From Metopolophium dirhodum (taxonomy: Eukaryota; Arthropoda; Insecta; Hemiptera; Aphididae): 64,000 nt of DNA. The position numbers and the translations under genes were made by a program. How positions within the stretch are numbered: position 1 is the first letter of the stretch; every line of letters begins with the position of its first letter. A model generated the notes under the pieces. The model was given only the letters and a program-made list of their open reading frames with translations. It was not told the origin of the DNA and did not search any database. The stretch covers positions 2,232,001-2,296,000 of the forward strand of contig NC_083562.1 of NCBI RefSeq assembly GCF_019925205.1, in the 5' to 3' direction. Positions 55,873 through 64,000 of the stretch are shown piece by piece.

Positions 55873-58800
55873 ATGTCAAACTACATGAGTAGTGCCTCCA
55901 CTAGGAAATCCGAGTAAGTCGATCTGTCGTTGTGCTTACGAGCCATACACGACATATAAGTGGAATTAATGGGGGGGTAACCGTGTAGACAATAATATGC
56001 CAAACACACACATATTGTTTTTTTTGGTATAACGTAAATGTTATAAGAGTTGATCGATTGATTGCATCGGTTGACTGACCGGTGTGTGTAAACTTTGTAT
56101 TTTATACTTATTGGGCACGTGTAGTTTGACGTTGTTTGTGACTTGGATATTTTTTTTCTTGTTTCAATAGTGACAAGTATGACGATGAACTGACCGATAG
56201 AGTCGATACTAAAAGGTAGGTATTACCAATGTTTTATGACCAATGTTTATTCATTGATCTCTTGTTATGAAAACATTAATCATTAGGAAAATAAGAAACG
56301 CAAGTGAGAAGAATCGCAGGGATCAATTTAACAACTTAATCAATGAGTTAAATCGTATGTTGTCCACAACCAATAGAAAAATGGATAAGTCCACTGTTTT
56401 GAAAACAACCATAAATTATTTAAATAAACAGAAAGGTTTGTTATGTCTATTTATTCTGTTGTAAAATATAAAAATTACATACCTTAATCATTTGTAGATA
56501 TATTATTGAAATCAAAAGTACATGAAATAGACAATGATTGGAAGCCAGCATTTCTATTAAATGAAGAATTCACACATATAATTTTAGAAGTAAATTTTGT
56601 GGTTCAAATTTTTTGTCTAAACTAAATTTTTGTGATTTCGTTATTATTTAGGCTTTGGATGGATTCATGATAGTATTTACATCATTAGGAAAGATCCTCC
56701 ATGCATCAGAAACTGTCACTGCTCTTCTTGGTTATCTTCCGGTACTATTTTTAATTATTTTCAATATTTATTGCTGTATAATCAGTGCTTGAGTTGGAAA
56801 CAAATAGAAGGGATATGCAAAAATATTTTTAAAAAACGCTTGCCAAGTTAGGGATTAGGGAATGTAAACTTTTTTGATTTTTAATTTTTAGAAATGTATT
56901 AACTGATATCACATCCAAGCGGTATAACAATTTGAATCCAGAAAAATGTCGGTGCGAACAGCCCCACAAAAAATAATTTTCATTTTCATTTAATGAGATA
57001 GATCTCCGAAACCGGAGAGCGGATTTCGTTGTTTGGGGTCTTGTTGGATTCATACTGGTTAGGAGAAGTGGAGTGAAGATTTTTAGAACTTTATCTTTAA
57101 TAGTTAATTCACTACAGAACATTAAAAAAATTAAAACAAATTTTATTAGGCGTTTTTTGATGTTTTTCAGTTTTACAGCTTTGTAGTGAAATAACGATTT
57201 GGAGATAAAGTTCTGGAAATCTTCACTGCACTTGTCCTAGCCCATGTGAATCTATTAAGACCACAAACAACAAAATCCGTTCTCCAGTTTCGGAAATCTA
57301 CCTCGCTAAATGAAAATCTAGCAAAAAATAACTTTTTTTATATGTGAAAAATTTTAATTCTACATTTAGTACCTACTTAAAAATCCCTTTTTAATGAGTT
57401 ATCAAACAACTTTCTAGCTAACATAGTTTAGGAGAAAAGTTAAAAAATAAACATTTTGGGACTGTTTACGCCGATGTTTTTTTGGATTCAAGTAGTTATA
57501 CCGCTTGGGTGTGATATCAAATCTCTCTCATTAACATTTTATATTAAAGCTAGCTAAATTACCCACCTCCTCATCATTACTGAATTACATTTTTATTATT
57601 TTCCTATTTAACACAAAATCTTGAAGTTTTCAAAATTCAGACTTTTCATTTCAATTACCATACTTACTTAATCAAAAAAGTTAAATATGCGTACCCGAAG
57701 ATTTAAATTTCTTATTGATTAGAATATAATGAGAAAGACAATGCTAAAATATTTTTAAAAAATATGTGCTTCTCCATCCCCCTAAAATTCAAGCGCTGTG
57801 TATAATGCATATAATGCTATATAATACATAACAATTCATTAGTATGTTTGTGGTTCTAATGACATATTTATTTTAGAAAACCATGGAAAATTTATCAATA
57901 TTTAAAATAATTCATGAAGCAGATCATTCGTTATTACAAGATCGAATTGTAGAGTCCAGACTTTCAAAGAATTATGATAATGGTAATAATATATATAATA
58001 TATATATATAACCTAACATGTATCGGTATTACAAATACTGATGTCTGATATTGAATATCTGTTTTTAATTTGTTTTAGATCAAATTGTATTTTCTTGTCA
58101 TTGTAAGAGACATGACCCATTTAAAGATAAAGAAGAAATAAATGAAAAAAATCAATTTGAATTAGTGCAATTTTTTGGTTACTTCCAACCAAGTAGTGAA
58201 ATTTATCATGGGGACAACCATAGAGTTTCGTCTCCATTTAGCAGTGAAGAAGATGACCAAAAGTAAAACATACATATTTTGAAATTAAATTTTGAAGTTA
58301 GTAACTACAATGTTTATTTTGAATGTATAGTCTAGTATTTGTTGGTATTGGCCGAATTATGACTCCACAGTTATTAAAAGAACTACCAGTTATGGAGGAT
58401 ATAAAAAGTGAATTCACCTCAAGGCATAGTTTAGAATGGAAATTTTTATTTCTCGATCATAGGTGAAAAATATTTATTTTAACAAAATTTCATTCAATTT
58501 TTAACTTTGTGTATTTTTATATTAATTTCAGAGGTCCTTCAATTATTGGGTATATGCCGTTTGAAGTACTGGGAACATCCGGTTATGAGTATTACCATAT
58601 TGATGACTTAGAAGATGTAATATTGTCACACCAAGCACGTAAGTAAACAACTATAAATATTTTTAGTTCATGTTATTAAGTATTTATTTTTTTAGTTATG
58701 CTGAAAGGTGAAGGAACATCTTGTTATTATCGGTTTTTAACCAAAGGCCAACAATGGATATGGTTACAATCTAGATATTATATTAGTTACCACCAATGGA

Positions 58801-61139
58801 ATTCAAAACCCGAATTCATTGTTTGTCATCATCAAGTCATCAATTATTTTAATGTTATTAAAAAAGAAGGTGAGACTAACGACGGAAGAAAAAATAGTAA
58901 AAAAAGATTATGGCACATTCCTTTAAATGAAATTGAACATCACTCATCAAATAGTGATTATGATTCATATCAAAAGAGACATTATGAACAACCAAGTACA
59001 GACTCACCAAAAATGGTTTGTTATAAATAGTTATTGTATCGTGTAATAGTAATATGAAATTGGTATTTAAGTAAATAGCATCAACTTAATTATTTAGTAA
59101 ATATTAATAGCTAGAGTGGACTGCCTAGGGTTATGATGATATTTTTCATCCATTGAACTGTTGAGATTGATTAGCTTAAAATGTTGGCTTTATAGTTAAT
59201 TTTATTTAAAAATCACCAATCAGAATATTAATTTCTAGTAACTACTAATGAATGATTTTGGAAATTTAATTTATACACCATTATCCAATTGCCTCAGTCA
59301 ATTTTCTAGCAAGATAATATGCGCATTTTTAAATTGTAACATTTTACATACTCATATCATTCTAATTAAAATATTGTAAAAAGGCCAATGTCTCAACACA
59401 AATAGTGTTATTAGCACGCAAATTTGCCATGTGCGTGGGCCAGACGTCTCAACAACTTAACTTAAAATTTTATTTTTGGAAACTTTAACCTTACCTTCTA
59501 ATATAATTAAGCATTTCAAAATACATTTTTATATTCAAAGATTATACTAGGAATGTTCTTTACCAAATAAATATATAATTAATAATGTTAATAAATATAT
59601 TTTATATGTTTAGAAAATTAGATCAATTGAAGATATTCGAAATTCTAATTCAGAAGTTGAGTCATTGGCATTGGTAGAAAGTAAACATGATGTTACTGAA
59701 ACATTCAACAATTATTTAGAAAATGCACAATCATCAGTAAAATTACCTGCAGGCTCAGTTTCTCCAGTAAGTTTAACTGTAAAATTTAAAATTTAATTGG
59801 TATAAATAATATACATAAAAATAGTATAGTATTAATAAGTTTTATAATAGTGTTCAAATTAAAATGTCATAACAGCTGTAATTTTTATTTGTTTGAAATT
59901 TTCTTTACAGTTAATACGACCTTAGTATGTGTATAATAAATAAATTGTATAACATTTATAAATATAAGTCAGATAAAGCATGAAAAAGAAGTCTACAGCT
60001 GATCATATTGTGAACTATATTTGCATAGTTAGGAATAGGTTGTTAAGTACTGAGAAATCTCCATGTTATAGATATCATAACTTGAAATCATTATGTATGG
60101 CTTAAATGCCGACTTGGAGTTTTATATTAAACTAGGAAGTTTAGTGTATTTTGAATTCAATTTTATTATGTAAGTAACTGGCTTACATTTATTTTTGAGG
60201 CTGTGTCTTCAATTTGGTCTTCTATTCGTGTTGAATAGAAACCCGAGATATTTTACTTCAATTGAGCTGACCCCCCTTGATGGTCTCTTGATAGTGAAAG
60301 TGTATGAGCTATTTTGGCTTCGTTGCTTTTAATTTTCCATGTTTTGAAACATTGCGATGAGTTTGAACTTTTAGAATGGTTGACTGGTGCCTAAGATGTC
60401 AGTACCATCAGTATTGTAATACAAATTAATGTAAGCTATTTCTTAATTTTGGTTTCTGTATTATTTTAATTAACATGACTTAAGTTATTACAAAATACCA
60501 ATAAATGATGGAAAAATTAAAACCAAAACTGACGATAAGTTTACATTTATATTTTATACTTATTAACACATAAAATAAATGTAGTCACAGGAAAATCTTA
60601 TTCAAGATCAATTACAACGTAAACAAGAGGAATTACAAAAAACTATTGTCAAACAACAGGAAGAACTAAAGAAAATAACTAAACAATTATTAATGGCTCG
60701 ATGTGGAATTTTGCCAACATTTATGGACGTATGTAATATAGGTTTATAGTTCTATTTAATTTTAAGTTATATTCAGACTATAAAACTATGTTTAGGATTC
60801 TTTACAAACATCCACACAGACTTCCGAGCAAACAACTCAACCAGAGACCTCTACCAATCAAATAATTTGTTCCAATACTAGTGGTGAACTTTTTGAAACG
60901 CGTCCATTAATATCTTCTGATGTCTTATTATTACACGAACGAGTAAAGACACTTTTACAGTTTTACCTATTAATTATTTATTTTACTTATACATTTTATT
61001 TTTAAAGAATGAACAAGTTATGCAGCATTCCTATTCATCAAATATAGTACAGAATATGGTCGATGAGGGAGGAGGACAATTGGATTATAGTTATAGTAAT
61101 CAGTCTAATGATGTTCTTTTTGAACAAAGTTCTCCCTGA
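55873..61139 (+). CDS. Clk: CLOCK, bHLH-PAS circadian transcription factor
   Basis: Fourteen coding exons with consistent phases, 611 aa: 55873-55913, 56171-56215, 56287-56435, 56498-56589, 56652-56741, 57877-57982, 58079-58262, 58331-58462, 58532-58638, 58696-59015, 59614-59766, 60591-60728, 60796-60942 and 61008-61139. The bHLH region has the CLOCK signature ASEKNRRDQFNNLINEL and KMDKSTVLKTTINYL. PAS-A follows (DGFMIVFTSLGKILHASE to FGYF). PAS-B starts FVGIGRIMTPQLL and includes EFTSRHSLEWKF, and the PAC region has GQQWIWLQSRYYISYHQW. Exon 12 is a glutamine-rich coil (KQQEELKKITKQLLMARCG) matching the conserved exon-19-region coil of vertebrate CLOCK. CLOCK dimerises with CYCLE/BMAL1 on CACGTG boxes to drive per, tim and other clock genes. 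It is shorter than fly (about 1000 aa) or mouse (855 aa) CLOCK and has no poly-Q tract. Confidence 0.95.
56116..56121 (+). promoter_or_regulatory. Canonical E-box in Clock intron 1
   Basis: CACGTG, the site bound by CLOCK:CYCLE, lies 203 bp downstream of the first coding exon end and 50 bp before exon 2. It could mediate autoregulation or drive an alternative promoter. One match is expected every 10-20 kb by chance in such DNA. Confidence 0.35.
56905..57518. mobile_element. Foldback element in Clock intron 5
   Basis: GATATCACATCCAAGCGGTA at the left pairs with TACCGCTTGGGTGTGATATC at the right. Internal pairs include the AATGAAAATTATTT region and CTCCGAAACCGGAGAGCGGA with its right-arm counterpart, ending near 57122 and 57179 (ACTACAGAAC and CTTTGTAGT). 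Arms are about 220 and 340 bp, the right one carrying an insertion. The minus-strand open frame 57122-56829 falls wholly in the left arm and is not a gene. Confidence 0.75.
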
Positions 61140-63474
61140 AAATCATAACAATTTCAAAGGTAGTTTAATTTCTCATGTATATTTCTTTAATGATTAGATG
61201 TTAATACATTTGTTCAACGCTCAATGATTTTTTAGTATGATACCATATAAATAATGAAGTGAGTAAGAATTTTACTACAAATTACCAAATATGTATTTAA
61301 AAAAAATTTATTTGTATAAAGGGTTATTAATTATTTATTCTTGAAAACTAAATTATCATTTATCTTTTAGTTTACAATTATTTTTCACATTGTTTGGAAG
61401 TTATATACCAAGTGGGCCGCTGGGTTTTCTTCCAAAGTTAACATAGAAAAAAAAACTATTGTTTGGTTTATATAATATTATTTCCTAATTGTATGTTATG
61501 AAAAAAATAATGAACTCTGAATTACATGTGATCTCTTAATAGTTTTGAAACATAAAATTAAGAATATCCTTATGAAGTTCCATCAACGGATGGCCACTTC
61601 ACAAGCCTGTCTGAAATGTTGTAAATTTAGTATTTTTTTTTTCTAAATCTACAACATAACATCACAGAATAATGTATGTACTTAATGTGAAAAATATATG
61701 TTTACAGATTGTACAATTACTGGATTAAAAATAATAATAATAATAATAAATAGTATCATAGTATACAACAATTAATAATTATTTTTAGAAAAATAATATT
61801 TTAAAATCCTTATTAAAAATATAATATTATTTAGTTACAGAAAATACAATTTTCCATCTATTTATTGAAAACATCAGATATTTTATTTTATAAACGAGAA
61901 TACTTTTAATAAGTGATTACTCAAGTTCAATGTTAATTTATACTATTGAAACTTTTGATCTAAATAATTAATTAATTCATAAAATTTAAATTCAAACAAT
62001 TTAGAAGACTTAACCTAGCTAACTATTTAATTGTAAATATTATCTTAATATGTTTGCACTAATTTCTTCATACATATATTTTTATTTAAATGTAACCAGC
62101 TACCAGCCATATTTTTTGTGTATATATTTGTATTAAACTTTTTCAATTATTTATTAGGCTAAATCGCGTTATTTGAAAAAAGATGTTCCTCTTTGTAGGT
62201 TCTGTTGTGGTTCCTTCGTTCTTGTACCTGTGTTGTCTTTGTGGTAATAGTTATAATTACATGTACAAAGACTTATCTAATGACTTAAGTTTTAAAAAAA
62301 ATGTATCTGTCAATTAAACACTGTTAGTCATAACTTATAAGTGTACATTACAATACATGTAATTACTAATATTTATGATTAACATTGGGTGCTATTGAAT
62401 ATTCTTAAGTTTTAATTTTTTTTTTATTGATTGTTTTGTAGTTACTTTTGTGAATAATAATGCATTAATTTTTATATTTAACATTGCATAAGCCTTTATA
62501 GTTTGTATTAGTGACAATACAATTATGTCCTATATAAAATAACCCAAGAGATTTTTAATTTAAGATTTATAGAATAGTGTAAGTTTTGTTTACTTGATTT
62601 GTCTGTTTAAATTGGTCATTGATTTGTATGTAACATATTGGTGTGTACAGTAAAAATCACTTAGTAGGTCACCTTAATGGGCTGGATAATTTTGTTGTTT
62701 GCTATACACAAATATATGAATACAAGTAAACAATTCTCATTTGTTTTTATAACAATTAGACATACAATCATTAAATGCAATGTACTGTATTTATCAAAAC
62801 TGTAAATGCAATAAATAATTTTATAATGATTCAAAAGATTCATTTTTGTATTATGTTAACTGATTGGTCATGATATCAAATTATCCTATAATTTAGGTCT
62901 ATACATATAATATACTTTTGACTGGACTTATAAAAATTAAATTATGTGATTTTTATTGTATATATAATATATTATGTAATGATGTACAATGTGGCCCTTA
63001 CTATTTATTTTTGTGGTACCCAATTTGTGTATTTTAGTCAGTAAATAATTTTAAATATTTTATTTATTTCATACTTACAATTTAATATTCATAATTTTTT
63101 TAATTATATATTTCTGACCAACTGAGTTTAAATTGTATTTGTATTTGTGTTGTTTCTATTAAACTATATACATCAATTCAAATAAAAAACAATAAATATA
63201 ATCAATTTATTATAAAGAGGATAAATAATGTGTTTTACCTATAATTATGTATCAAAATTTTAATATATAATTTAAGTAATTATATTTTTATTTTATTTTA
63301 TTTATCTTTAGACAAATATAATTTTAAAAAAATATAACATATAATATAGACTTATAAAAATATTAATAAAATAAAATATATAAAAGTTGAATAACAAGTC
63401 AACCATTCCCTTTTCTTTTTAATCTCAATTTGTCATAAATTATAATGCTTAATTAAAATAGTGATCATTCGGTA
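61140..63474. other. Clock 3' UTR and convergent spacer to Stx17
   Basis: Very AT-rich with no gene. Candidate plus-strand poly(A) signals occur near 61745 and at 63181-63186 (AATAAA). Candidate minus-strand signals for Stx17 occur in the TTTATTTTATTTATC tract around 63290-63310. A long Clock 3' UTR is possible. A (TAA)n run is at about 61730-61750. Confidence 0.45.
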
Positions 63475-64000
63475 TGCGATTTTAGTGTTTGATTAACTAA
63501 ATCATTGGTTGTGTTTTCTGTTTCTTCCACGGCATTAGATTTATCCTTGAGTACTTTACCACCAGTAAATCCTATAAAACGAAATGAAAATAACTTTTGT
63601 CAATTATTGTATTGAAGTTAAAAATTAAAATAAAAGTAATCAATATAAGATTATTATAGATCTTACCTAGTACAAAGCAAGTAACAGTGGCAAATACTCC
63701 AACTTTAGCACCAGCCAAACATCCTAATGGACCTCCAACACAAGACCCAACCACAGCTCCAATAAGCGGATAAGACATTTTCTTCAATTTGGCTGCTTTG
63801 CGTAATGACTGTTCTGCTTGAATTACGTTTTCATGTGTTGTCTCAACATGAGCATCAATTTTTTCAACATCTTCTTTTTGTTCCTTTAATTGAAGAGTAA
63901 AAAAAAAAATTCTACATAAGTTAAAAATAATTGATCATTTGTTTTTGTATTTTTTAATATAGTAATATAAAAAAAATATTGCATGAATCAAACCATTGAT
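63475..64000 (-). CDS. Stx17: Syntaxin 17, C-terminal exons (5' end outside the window)
   Basis: Two coding exons are seen: 63883-63667 and the last exon 63571-63475. The reading is the end of the SNARE/linker helix (EQKEDVEKIDAHVETTHEN, then SLRKAAKLKKM). The STX17-specific C-terminal hairpin follows: two hydrophobic segments rich in Gly (PLIGAVVGSCVGGPLGCLAG, then VGVFATVTCFVLGGFTGGKV), and a short polar tail ending LKSHTE. This glycine-zipper double membrane anchor distinguishes STX17, the autophagosomal Qa-SNARE that fuses autophagosomes with lysosomes via SNAP29 and VAMP7/8. The upstream acceptor at 63884 follows a long pyrimidine tract and is the best choice, but is not proven. The N-terminal domain and most of the SNARE motif lie beyond 64000. 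It is convergent with Clock. Confidence 0.88.

Noticed and set aside
56829..57122. 97-residue minus-strand open frame in Clock intron 5
   Set aside because: It lies in the left arm of a foldback element, has no domain, and the mirror arm does not keep the frame.

Overview
This is eukaryotic, strongly AT-rich DNA with split genes (canonical GT-AG introns, most of 50-600 bp and some of several kb) and a heavy load of DNA transposons, MITEs and inverted repeats. The gene families, the abundant TAGGTACCTA-type strings and an interstitial (CCTAA)n tract (the insect telomere repeat) point to an insect, most likely an aphid. The species call is inference; no species marker was read.

Layout. (1) 2.2-25.1 kb, minus strand: three head-to-tail CLIP-domain serine protease genes, here called C (2185-6439), B (9186-16138) and A (21671-25061). 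Each was rebuilt exon by exon from signal peptide to stop with all phases agreeing (399, 387 and 423 aa). They share intron phases and so arose by tandem duplication. A keeps His/Asp/Ser but has lost the IVGG activation motif. (2) 26.4-28.8 kb: a decayed hAT transposon with an 8-bp target duplication. (3) 29.9-32.3 kb, plus strand: a WD40 protein, the WRAP53/TCAB1 homologue (375 aa). (4) 32.4-48.0 kb, minus strand: a complete 12-exon aminopeptidase N (948 aa) converging on WRAP53 with 98 bp between stop codons. Its large introns hold a pogo-like element, a Helitron-like element and several inverted repeats. (5) 48.0-55.9 kb: intergenic DNA with MITEs, an interstitial telomere tract and a degenerate ZMYM1-like hAT sequence. 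(6) 55.9-61.1 kb, plus strand: the circadian gene Clock (bHLH-PAS, 14 coding exons, 611 aa). (7) 63.5-64.0 kb, minus strand: the C-terminal exons of syntaxin 17, running off the window.

A repeat family called R1 here (full length about 1.42 kb, starting TTAGATTCTGAGCG and ending near CGACATCCACTTACCCACC, non-coding) recurs at least ten times in both orientations. Two copies face each other in intron 1 of protease B and form an inverted repeat with arms of about 1.45 kb and a 273-bp spacer, a candidate source of long double-stranded RNA. Two palindromic insertions of 43-45 bp with exact 8-bp target duplications may be a minimal MITE family.

How the genes relate: the three secreted proteases are the only clear functional cluster (extracellular zymogens, probably immune, gut or developmental cascades). 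Aminopeptidase N is a secreted or GPI-anchored ectoenzyme. WRAP53, Clock and Stx17 are unrelated housekeeping or regulatory genes that are merely adjacent. I found no wholly new multi-gene system. The most unusual items are protease A, the large inverted repeat and the micro-palindromes.
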